Shown: positions 10,121 to 21,000 of the stretch, one piece after another | Position numbering within the stretch: the stretch's first letter is position 1 | Layout: the number at the start of each line of letters is the position of its first letter | NCBI GenBank assembly: GCA_024509875.1 | Contig: JAMPIV010011334.1 | Coordinates: 82,885-146,884, forward strand | DNA length: 64,000 nucleotides | Reading direction: 5' to 3' | From: Oreohelix idahoensis | Taxonomy: Eukaryota > Mollusca > Gastropoda > Stylommatophora > Oreohelicidae | Translations under genes and position numbers: made by a program | The notes under the pieces: generated by a model | Told to the model about the DNA's origin: nothing | The model's database searches: none | The model's input: only the letters and a program-made list of their open reading frames with translations

Positions 10121-10131
10121 ATTATAGACTC

Positions 10132-11315
10132 AGTAACCATTGTAACTTTCTTATTCGCCAGTGTAAGCTAGACAACAGAAGATAATGACCGTAATACATT
10201 GTCTAGTAAAGTATAGAAGTCAAAGAATATGACAGAATAGTTGGTATGTTTAATGTGACACGTGTGTAAGGATAGTAAAATAAACAAAAAATGGAAACCC
10301 GAAACATTTAAACAGTAAATAACAAACATAAACGGGAATGTTGTAGGCACACGTGAGAAATAACGAAATACAAAAATAGAGAAGAAAAGTAACAGGCTTA
10401 CTGCGATGTAGACCCTATGACCATCTGAACTGCGCCATCGCCCCACTGAAATGAATTGTGACAAACCACACAATTGCCTTAGAGATAAATAAATATCAGT
10501 GTAATGTTAGATTTTGTTAAACATAATCTTCAGTTGTTTTTCTCCTTTGTTAACTGCTGCTTCTTCTGCACTGTCTTCTCATCACATTCCCATGGAGTGG
10601 GCATCACTGATTTTGAAAGTATTAGATTATACTTTTCACTGTTGCTGAAGAATTTCTTCGTGCTACCGTTGTCACCTTAACACCCTACCATCGATTTGTG
10701 TATCTCCACATTCTACGGTCTCAGGTGTCTTGAATCACTCCTGGTTACATCTCGCCGCATGTCACATGATAAGTTAATCGGTGTTTTTCTCTCTCTATAT
10801 CTTCATCTTTTCTTTGAGCTTAAATTGCCAGCTACTAGCACTCTTTATGATTTTCTTTCGAAATTGTGTCTCACCCCTGTGTTATCGGGGTCTGACAGGG
10901 GACTTAAAAGTACTATCATGTAACCTACCATGCGTATCGTAGGAAGCGACTAAGGAGGGTTGTACATATGACCGACTATTGATCCTGTAAATCTGCAAAC
11001 GACATGTAAAACTCATTGAAATGGGACAAGATCACCAGAGTGGAAATGGTGACAAGAATCAGACAAGTGTCAGTTGAATAAAAGATGAGAAGATGGCTCT
11101 GTCAAGGAATTGAGGTTATTAACACTGCCAGGCAGACCTTGTTCTGCAGTACCTAGGATAAATGAAGTAGTGTCAGACTGAAGGCACAATGAAGAAGAAG
11201 ATAAGTGGAAACATAAATGAAAATGCTGAGGAGGCCAGTAAAGACAATCAGCTGATAGCATACAAAAGGAGCTGTTTTTGAAGGTCTGTGCTCTGTGGGG
11301 AGCTATGGAGTATTG
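10132..11315. other. Unassigned intergenic stretch
   Basis: No gene recognised. Near 10895 there is a palindromic piece (cccctgtgttatcggggtctgacagggg) followed near 10938 by cgtaggaagcgactaa, which looks like repeat debris. The rest is AT-rich and shows no coherent reading frame. Confidence 0.35.
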
Positions 11316-13092
11316 ATCGTGTGATGGCGTACCCCAAGAACATACCATCGTATCGTGTGATGGCTTACCTTACGAACACACCATCGTATCGTGTGATGGC
11401 GTACCCCAAGAACATACCATCGTATCGTATGATGGCGTACTCCAAGAACTTACTATCGTATCGTGCGATGGTGTACCCCAAGAATATACCATCGTATCGT
11501 GTGATGGCGTACCCCAAGAACCCATCGTAAGTAACATACATACCATCGTTCGTGTGAAGGGCGTACCGCAAGTGATCGTGTTTATGGCGTACCCCAAGAA
11601 CATACCATCGTACCGTGTCATGGCGTAAGCCAAGAACATACCATCGTACCGTGTAATGGCATACCCCAAGAACATACCATCGTACCATGTGACGGCGTAC
11701 CCCAAGAACATACTATCGTACCGTGTAACGGCGCACCCCAAGAACATACCATCGTACCGTGTGATGACGTACCCCAAGAACATACCATCGTACCGTGTGA
11801 TGACGTACCCCAAGAACATACCATCGTATTGTGTGATGGCGTACCCCAAGAACATACCATCGTACCGTGTGATGGTGTACCCCAAGAACATATCATCGTA
11901 CGGGTGATGGCGTACCCCAAGAACATACCATCGTACCATGTGATTGCATACCCCAAGAACATACCATCGTACCGGGTGATGGCGTACCCCAAGAACATAC
12001 CATCGTACCGGGTGATGGAGTACCCCAAGAACATACCATCGTACCGTGTGAAGGCGTACCCCAAGAGCATACCTTCGTACCGTGTGATGGCGTACCCCAA
12101 GAACATACCATTGTATCGTGGGATGGCGTACCCCAAGAACATACCATCGTACCATGTGATGGTGTACCCCAAGAACATACTATCGTTCCGTGTGACGACG
12201 TACCTCAAGAACATACCATCGTACCGTGTCATGTCGTACCCCAAGAACATACCATCGTACCATGTAATGGCGTACCCCAAGAACATACCATCGTACCGGC
12301 TGATGGCGTACCCCAAGAACATATTATCGTATCGTGTGATGGCGTACCCCAAGAACATACCATTGTACCGTGTGATGGCGTACCCCAAGAACATACCATC
12401 GTATCGTGTGAGGGCGTACCCCAAGAACATACTACTGTACCGTGTGATGGCGTACCCCAAGAACATACCATCGTACCGTGTGATGGCGTACCCCAAGAAA
12501 AGCCATCGTACCAGGTGATGGCGTACCCCAAGAACATACCATCGTACCATGTGATGACGTACCCCAAGAACATACCATCGTACCGGCTGATGGCGTACCC
12601 CAAGAACATACCATCGTATCGTGTGATGGCGTACCCCAAGAACATACCATCGTACCGTGTGATGGCGTACCCCAAGAACATACCATCGTATCGTGTGATG
12701 GCGTACCCCAAGAACATACCATCGTACCGTGTGATGGCGTACCCCAAGAACATACCATCGTATCGTGTGATGGCGTACCCAAAGAACATACTACTGTACC
12801 GTGTGATGGCGTACCCCAAGAACATACCATCGTATCGTGTGATGGCGTACCCCAAGAACATACCATCGTACCGTGTGATGGCGTACTCATGGAACATACC
12901 ATCGTATCATGTGATGGCGTACCACAAGAACATATAATTGTATCGTGTGATGGCGTACCCCAAGAACATACCATCGTATCGTGTGATGGCGTACCCCAAG
13001 AACATACCATCGTACCGTGTGATGGCGTACCCGAAGAACATACCATGGTATCGTGTGATGGCGTACCACAAGAACATACCATCGTACCGTGT
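11316..13092. repeat. 36-bp minisatellite, about 49 units
   Basis: Tandem copies of a 36-bp unit, gtgatggcgtaccccaagaa followed by cataccatcgtaccgt, run for about 1.78 kb. Because 36 is divisible by 3 and the unit has a stop in only one of six frames, long repetitive frames appear on both strands (e.g. RVMAYPKNIPSY on +; RYDGMFLGYAIT on -). Single-base indels, for instance near 11895 and 12499, switch the frame. A degenerate patch lies at about 11524-11590. Units alternate tatcgtg and taccgtg between about 12617 and 12905, giving a 72-bp dimer. I read it as non-coding. Confidence 0.95.
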
Positions 13093-13834
13093 TCATGTTT
13101 TTTCTCTTTTAATAAAGACTTTTAATCACACTTTACCCCGTGTAGTTCCCCGGGAGACTATGATGACACAGGCATAAAACCATTGCTTCATCAAGCACTT
13201 CGTACTAAACGGCAAACCAGAGATTGTACATGAGGCTGGTAACCTCATCATGTAAAACAAGCTGCTACAGAGACTGCCGCAGCGGGAGCATGTGAAGGCT
13301 TGGTGCAAGCTTCCTGCAGGGGGCCTAGTTGTAGTGCTGGCTCCATGTTCTATAGGAAGCACAGTGAAAAATAATGATGATAGTCATATTCTCCTTTGGG
13401 ACCCAAAGATGCAGCAATAGAGAATGCAGTCAGCGACCCATAGCTTGACTGCTTGCGTCAGGGTCAGCGAACCAGAGCTGACCAATACCCTACTCCACCT
13501 CCACGTGGTGGTCCTGGAAACAGGCTGCATCACTGCAGTCTGGCTGAGAGAGTAGGGATCGAAGAGGGAAGGCAAACCCGGTCCCAAAAAAATGCCGTGC
13601 TGACGTCGGATGTGTCGGCCGAAAGGCGCAGATATCGCAGCTCCGGTGTAAACAGACACAACACAACCAACGTCCTTTTCAGGACGAACGAGGAAGAAGA
13701 GGAAGAATCTTCTAGTTTAATTGCAGCGTATAGAGTTGTTACGGAAACATATTTCTTGCGGTACAGTGAATCGTACTTTTTACACCTAGGTGTAATGCTG
13801 ACTTAACAGTGAATGACTTGTAATATCTGACACG
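13093..13834. other. Region upstream of the GPCR start, with repeat debris
   Basis: It contains an AATAAA near 13112. A fragment at about 13340-13385 (ctccatgttctataggaagc ... aataatgatgatag) recurs in related form near 14628 and 43772, so it is a dispersed repeat. No TATA box or promoter could be assigned with confidence. A TGA lies seven codons upstream of the ATG at 13835, in frame. Confidence 0.4.
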
Positions 13835-14039
13835 ATGGAGAAATATCTCAATATAACTAGTTTCGAGGTCACGGATCCACACAGAGTGACTGATCCAGAG
13901 ATAATCTTCATCTTTCACCGGGTATTATACAGCGTGCTGTGCCAAGTGGTTGATGTGTTTGGAATATGCACGAACATTATCATCATTATCTGCTTTGTGA
14001 AGCAAGGTTTCAAGGAGCCTATCAACGTCAGTCTACTAG
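13835..14039 (+). CDS. Class A GPCR, exon 1 (N-terminus and TM1)
   Basis: First of three coding exons of a 378-residue seven-transmembrane receptor, probably of the gastropod chemosensory type, acting at the plasma membrane through G proteins. Exon 1 gives residues 1-68 and the first base of codon 69: a short extracellular end with one N-glycosylation site (NIT, residues 6-8) and TM1 at about 27-55. The ATG is supported by an in-frame TGA seven codons upstream. The donor is tactag|gtaaat at 14039/14040, phase 1. The join to exon 2 restores a Gly within ...LLG-LAVSDLG, the normal start of TM2. Ligand unknown. Family membership is inferred from the overall pattern. Confidence 0.82.
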
Positions 14040-14951
14040 GTAAATTTTTCCACTTTATATCAACACACATTTCTCTGTTACAAGCCCACTTTATGACATG
14101 CTGAAAGTTTATTTTTATAAACGTACTGTTCACTGTTTGGTTTGGTTTTAAGGACTATCTTCATTGCACAAGGATCACTCCATCAGTGCTCCGATCTCCT
14201 CACTTAGATCATACAAGGACGATCTCAGCACAGTGCACGAACTCCTTAGCTGGTCACTGTTAGATTTGGTAAATGGTTAAAGTAGTATTACAGTTTCCTA
14301 ATATCAAGAGAGCCGTAACAGCAACTTCTAAATATTTGGAAACAGGAAATTTAAGATTTATGTCTCTACAGTGGAAAAAGAGTTGAGACGTTCACGCAGA
14401 AGTGAAGTTGATTAGAAATTGTTTTTTTGTATTAATAAAATAACCACAAATAAAATAAATAATAAGATAGAAGGGGGGGGGGGGAATAGTAAAGTAGAAG
14501 ATAGATAAGAAAGAAGAAATTAAAGGCAATACAAAAGCTGTTCTTCTTCATACAATCATCTATTTCTCACGCCCTATGGCACTGTAGTTATGCTCACTAA
14601 TTTTTGTCACACCTGCTTCGCTGTTCATGTTCCATAGGAAGTGAAAAGGAGAATGATGATAGTGATGCTCTGGTCTCAGTGAAATAAACATTAGTAATAA
14701 AGAACAGATCATATAGATCACCTGGCACTTGGGTATTGCTTGGCATCCTTGATGTTGTCCAGGTAGGTTAACAAAGATCAGATGTAACAATCAATGCTAT
14801 ATCTGAGTTACATAAAAGTTCATTAGATTTTATGATGTAATCTGGGTAGGTTAACAAAACACACGCAGGTTTAAGAAACAATAATTATCTCTATGAAATT
14901 GAAAGTTCCAGTCTTGATGCTGTTCAGGTAGATTAATAAAGAATAGGTGTA
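14040..14951 (+). other. Intron 1, left part (G12 run and degenerate tandem repeat)
   Basis: Starts with the exon 1 donor. A run of 12 G lies at 14473-14484. From about 14720 a degenerate repeat of roughly 80-86 bp begins; the marker is a variant of gttgtccaggtaggttaac at about 14755, 14836 and 14921. It continues after element B1 at 24493. Nothing coding is recognised. An old repeat fragment with gatgatag occurs near 14628-14665. Confidence 0.5.
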
Positions 14952-16436
14952 TGTTACGTGCAGTCTTTGATATCTTACAATATTATACATAGGTAATTTT
15001 TTAGTGCTTAAGGGAAAGTCATTATTGAGTTACTTCCCTTGAAAGTTGTGTCGGCTCTTTCGATCAAACTCCGCGGATGAATCCATTTTACTGCGATTTA
15101 TTCGTTGTTTGGGTAATAATAGATTGTTCTTGCTTCAGAATATCTATGGCCTGAATTTATGTGTATTGTTTGTCTGAGTAGGACGAGTCTGTCTTATATC
15201 TGTATATCTTTACATATCTAAGTCGAACTATATGTTCTGTTGTCTCTAGAGAGGTCGAAGGCTATTCGGCGGATGTGTCGCTAGAGTGTGGTGTGATTTG
15301 GCTTCGTCCTGATAGGGACTGTGTTTCCTATGTCGGCCTGTCGCCGGGGAAAAAGTGATCTCAGTATTTGTGGGGAAAGTGATAGTCGTCTAGACCTATC
15401 GTGTATGCTTTACCCCAGTGTTTATGCGTATTGCCAAGGAATGGCAGTTTCATATTTCCTATACCAAGGTAATCAAAGATACTCTTATGAACTCTCGATC
15501 GAAGCCACCATTTTCGATAGTTACGATTTGAATGTCTAAGAGAATATATTTGACTCGATGAAAACGACTTCGATTCCTAGCAGCACTATATTCTGTAGAA
15601 TGCAGTCAATTGTTCATGATCAAATCTACAGAGCAATGCAATGTTTTATGAATGACTAACTTTAGGACAGATTCCTTATCTGTATCCAAACGTGAGTGAC
15701 AGCTCACGAGTGAAGCCATCTTGGATCCAAACATGTAGTGACTTTCAAGAAGAGAAAAGGGGATGCCCGTATTATCGCTTGTTTAGTCCAGAGATCACTG
15801 CTACACATGAGAACCCTTTATTAGCGGTTCAATATTATTATATGAAAAAATATGTGCTGAACATTATGTTGAAGAATCGTCGCTAAACGAGATTAGGTTT
15901 AGAAGCCATCTGAAATATTGTTTATAAGCTGACGTGCTCAGTCAGTGAAGTCAGATGATTTATATGTATGGGCGATGCTGAGGGCTTGGCTACTGACAGT
16001 CCATTATAATATTTATCTACATGAGTGCCCATGTAACATAACATTGCAAGACCAGTTATCCACTGTACCATGATGTATTATGCCAACCTGTGATTTGTCA
16101 CTATCTGTGCTGTCGAGTGTGTACGTCCAATTAAACTTTAGAAAAGGTACACAGTCGTTGGTGTCGATGACTTCCAGTCATACATGAGTGTGAGAAAAAG
16201 AACATTTGTCAACAACACGAACCCTTATCATCATTCGCACATTGTACACTCAATCCATGTCTACACACCACTGCGTAGGTCAAGTTGACATTCCATACAC
16301 TACAGTGGAGCAAGCAACACCATAGAGATCTTATCCACTGATGATGATGATGATGTCTGCTTCCATCCACTTATATTTATCCTTTTGGTGGATATCATTA
16401 ACGGGAATAAAAATCCAACTTTATTCAACTTTATCA
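14952..16436 (+). repeat. 5' LTR of B1 (1485 bp)
   Basis: TG...CA boundaries; AATAAA near 16405, only about 30 bases from the end. Two short frames, 15321-15539 and 15692-15886, are present in both LTR copies, but with LTRs this similar that is not evidence of coding. No TATA box was assigned. Confidence 0.92.
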
Positions 16437-16438
16437 AC

Positions 16439-16465
16439 TGGTGGCCCAGCTTTCTGGGTTTGACC
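16439..16465 (+). promoter_or_regulatory. Primer-binding site candidate of B1
   Basis: Begins tggtggcccagctttctggg two bases after the 5' LTR and continues tttgacc. It has the same layout as the sites in A and C: TGG, an acceptor-like block, a short insertion, then a T-arm-like block. I could not assign the tRNA. Confidence 0.5.
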
Positions 16466-17548
16466 TCGCAGAAGTTCAGAAGTCAACAGATTACCGATAC
16501 CAGACCGTTTCCTGTGGCTGATACGACACACTTGCAGTATTGGTTTGCTCTTTGTCAACACTTCGTCACGTGACCTGTCAGGTGAATGCAGTATGTAGGT
16601 CAGCGTTGTTGACATTTTTTACATTAGACATTACAGAGTTTCACAGAACAGTTGGATCAATTCTTGTCAATGTTAACAGGAAGACAGTATTTGTGAACTA
16701 AGAAGTCCTATTTTCATCGATGGATCTTCTTGTTTTCCATATATGAACTTTAATATTTAAGGCCAGAATGTTTAATTGAATAAAGTGGCAGTTTGTTTAT
16801 TTTCATAAAAATAACTTTGCCATTACTGTAAGACTGAGCCTATTTTGCAACACATACTATCATACACATAATTTATATATATTTATGTTTACATGTTATT
16901 TGTTTGTATAGTATGTTAGTTTCTATGTCAGCGGGTTGTGTTTAAGGTTGGGCGGCGTCCTCACAACAGAATATCCCACGTCATAGAGGGTCCGTTGTGG
17001 GCGTTTTCTATAGGTGCAATTTTCTTGATTGAAAATTTGCTGCGACAACTGTTGCTTTTGTGTTAGCTGTGAAGTCTGTAATTATTGTTATTTTTGTAAT
17101 ATTTCTTTGTTCTTTAGTTTTGTTTTGATTTGTTTGTAATTTGTTGGTCTAACCTTTTCTATCTTTCAGTTCTATTCACAATTTATATTCATATATTGTG
17201 ACGTCATTTGTGTTGTTATTCTTTGCAGATTCAGTGATTATTCATTGATTTCCCTATTTGATTTATTTTGATTTCTGCAAACGTTCTTGTATTGTCAGTC
17301 CTATTTGTACTTTATGTATTCTGTTGGTTGACATATGTTTTATATAGGTATATTTCATAAGACACAATTGCCTGTGCACTGCACTTGGATTATGGTATAA
17401 ACCAGTACCTGATTATTATTACTATTATACAAGACCTTATTAAAGGCTTGTGACCCACAGATATTGGGTTAGTATACTGATTAATCAAGTCATTGAGAAC
17501 TTGTGGTATTATTATTGGTTCAGGTGATTAGTATTATTGTTAGACATC
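16466..17548 (+). other. Leader of B1 (5' untranslated)
   Basis: About 1.1 kb between PBS and the gag ATG, T-rich, with no reading frame I can support. It probably contains the packaging region of the element; no specific signal is visible. Confidence 0.5.
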
Positions 17549-18057
17549 ATGTCTACTTTAGAATACTTCATTACACAAGGGAAAGCCCTTGATAAGACTG
17601 GTCAACAATTAGAACAATGGGCAGTTGCTCAATATGACAAAGCATTAGCTGCAGAAGAGAGAAGAGCTATGGCAGAAGAGAAAAGATTAGCTGCAGAAGA
17701 AAGAAAAGCTATGGCGGAAGAGAAAAGATTAGAAAGAGAAGCTGAGGCTGCTGCTGAACAAAAGAAATTGCAGATGCAGGTGGAGGAAAGGAGATTTGAA
17801 GCTGAATAAAAAAAAATTAGAAAGAGAAGCTGCGGCTGAACAAAAAAGATTAGACAGTGAAGCTGAACAAAAAAGATTAGACAGGGAAGCTGAACAAAAA
17901 AGATTAGACAGTGAAGCTGAACAAAAAAGATTAGACAGGGAAGCTGAACAAAAAAGATTAGACAGGGAAGCTGAACAAAAAAAGATTAGACAGGGAGGCT
18001 GAACAAAAAAGATTAGATGCTGAAGAGAAAAAAGCAATAAGAGAACATGAATTTGAG
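17549..18057 (+). pseudogene. gag: B1 Gag N-terminal helix, broken by two +1 shifts
   Basis: The frame opens MSTLEYFITQGKALDKTGQQ and becomes a charged helix. It stops at TAA (17806-17808) next to a run of nine A. It reads on one frame over through repeated EAEQKRLDR units (27 bp each), and shifts again at a run of seven A near 17980 where the other units have six. The rest of gag follows in the third frame. Both shifts are single-base gains in A runs, which could be real slippage or sequencing error. Confidence 0.75.
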
Positions 18058-21000
18058 TTGGAGAAATTGAGATTGACAAGTATGAGTAATGTTAATCAGG
18101 CATCTAGTGGTAATGGTAAACCTTCTACTTACAAGGTTAAGGTTCCACCGTTCAATCAGTCCAGTGACGATATTACATTCTGGCTGGATAGATTTGAACG
18201 TTCTTGTCGTACACATAATGTGGATAAATCACAATACGCTAATCAATTATCAGAAAACTTGAAAGGTGAATCTTTGACTAGATTATGCCTTGTAGGAGAA
18301 GCAGATAAGGATAATTATGATGTCATTAGGGCGGCTTTGATAAAAAAATATCAGCTAAGTGAGGAAGGCTATCGCCTTTTATTTAAAACGATGGTACCTG
18401 AGACGGGTGTAGAATTCTCAGAATTCACTGCAAAGGCACGTCTCACAGTTGATCGTTGGATTGAGCTTTCCAAAACAGAAAAAACGTATGAAGGACTTAT
18501 GGATTTGTTGCTCAGAGATAAGATTATGTCATGTGTGAACAAACCTTTCCTTGAATTTATACATGAGCGTAAACCCAAATCTCTAAAAGAAATGGAAGAA
18601 TATTGTTCCCAATATGTCACTGCACACCCCGACGTGACTTTTGGCAACACTAAGATTAAGGAGAGTATGCCAGTTGCTTCAGCAACACCATACAATCCCA
18701 ATTATTCACACAGATTTCAGGGACCTCAAAACAGATTTGATAAAAAAGGTAACCATAATAGTTATCAAAACCAAGGTAACCAATCATTTCAGGGTTCTTC
18801 TTCAAAGAACTGGAGACGACCTGATAGCTCTCGACACAGGGGTGGTCATAATTATAGGAATTTCCGTAGAGGAAGTAATTATAGAAACTATCAGGGTTAT
18901 CCGTCTTGGAGTCAACAAGATCATAATTACAGAGATACTCATTATAATGAATATGATAATGGTAACCAAGGGAACTATGACTCAAACCCAAATAGGGGTT
19001 ACAATAGAGGTAACAATAACTACAGAGGTGATAATAACCGAGGTAGATCTCAAAACAAAAGACATAAACCACATTTTCAGGCAAACTCTGTACAACAAGA
19101 GTCCAATGAAGCCTATAAACAGAGTAAAGATAATAATGATGCTAGTAATATGGCATGTGCCGCTTTTGATTTTGGGAGAGCATCTCAGTGCCCCCAATGC
19201 AAAACGTTATTTGAGCCAACCACAGTGTCTACTTTAAGCTGTGGCCATCCTCTTCCTGCTCTTCCAGCATCAGTCGCGCATGATGGAAGAGGTTCTCTTG
19301 TCTTACATAAGGGTTTAGTGAATAACAATCCAGTCTCTGTGCTATTTGATTCTGGATGCACCACAATTGGTGTTAGGCAGTCACTCGTAGATCCTTCCCG
19401 TGCCACTGGACAAGTAGTCAAATGTGTAACATTTGGCGGCACATTAGAGAAATACTCTACTGCTATCATTAGGATTGCTACTCCTTTCTTTACAGGAGAT
19501 GTACACGCATGTCTTCTTCCGAATCCGATCGCTGACCTCATCATCGGTCGCATTCATGGAGTCAAGGAATGCACTCCGCAACAAATTTCCACGTGGGAAA
19601 GGCAAAACATGCAGATTGCTAACGCTGTAGTCACTAGAGCTCAGGCTCTTAATGTGCCTCAAACTTCATCTATTGAAGATAATGAAGTGCATAACCAAGA
19701 TAATCCCTTGGTAATTTCTCGTGACTCGTTTATAAAACAGCAAGAAGATGATCCCACTCTGAAGAAATTCTTCATTCTTGCAACTAAAGGTGATCCGAAT
19801 AAAGACACAAGTCGTAAATCGTGGATTACAAAGAAGAATGGCGTACTTGTACGTATGGTTCAAGACTCCATTACGTCAAGTCATTCTCAAATCCTGGTTC
19901 CCAAGAATTTGAGAGTTAAAATTTTGCAGCACGCTCACGACTCTCAGTGTGCTGGACACATGGGTTTTTCCCGTACTAAGTCAAGAGTCCTTGCGGCTTT
20001 CTTTTGGCCTTTGGTAAACAAGGACATACGTATTTATTGTCGATCTTGTAAAGTATGTCAGGAAGTTAAATCCAAAGGTCCACGGCATGCTGCACCCATT
20101 CAGGCGGCGGACATTCCTATTCGGCCGTTCCAAAAAATGGCTATAGACATTATTGGTCCATTTAAGATCAAGTCTGCCAGAGGACATCAGTTTATCTTGA
20201 CGTGTGTTGATATGTGCACACGTTGGCCAGAGGCTATTCGTCTGAAGAGCATTACTACTGCTGATATTGCAGATGCTCTTTGGCTTATATTTTCTCGTCT
20301 GGGGTTCCCCGGAGAGATATTGTCAGACCATGGCACCCAACTAATATCAGATACCATGTCTCAAGTAATGTCTACTCTGCAGATAGATAGATCTTTAAGT
20401 AGTATCTACCATCCAATGTCTAATGGTATGGTCGAACGCCTTAATAGAACACTTAAAAACTTACTGGGGAAGATAACTGAGGATCATCCTCAAGACTGGG
20501 ACAGAGTTTTACCTGCGGCCCTCTTCGCTTACAGAGAGGTACCCAATGAACATACGGGATTTTCTCCCTTTGAACTCGTCTTTGGCGCGCGTCCGCGTGG
20601 CCCTATGTCGTTGCTTCACGATCTCATAACATCTGACAATATTGACGATGACACAAAGTCATCCTACGAATATGTCATCGCGTTGAGACAAAAAATTATC
20701 GAAGCATGCAAATTAGCAACTTCTTCTTCTGAATTTGCGAAACAGAAGGCAAGGCAATTTGCCAATAAGAAGAGATGCTTACGACAACTTTGTCCTGGTG
20801 ACAAAGCATTTGTATTACTACCTTGTAGGGAAAACAGATTACTTATTTCTTTGAAAGGTCCGTACGATATAATATCGAAAATTTCCGATGTCGACTATAT
20901 TGTCGATATTGATGGGAAGCATAAAACCTTCCACATCAATATGCTTACTGAATTCCATGAACGTCCGGATTATTTGCAACCCATTTTCCAAGCAACGGAC

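Noticed and set aside
11370..12897. Long minus-strand ORFs of 216-310 codons in three frames
   Set aside because: They arise because the repeat unit is a multiple of three and lacks stops on that strand; indels switch frames and no frame is favoured.
11316..13092. CRISPR-like array
   Set aside because: Units are contiguous 36-bp repeats with no unique spacers, in a eukaryotic context; it is a minisatellite.
15321..15886. Two short ORFs in the B1 LTR, repeated at 23381-23946
   Set aside because: The duplication is only because both LTRs are recent copies; no family resemblance or independent support.
18641..19237. Plus-strand 198-codon ORF overlapping B1 gag
   Set aside because: A shadow of the low-complexity N/R/G/Y-rich Gag region in another frame.
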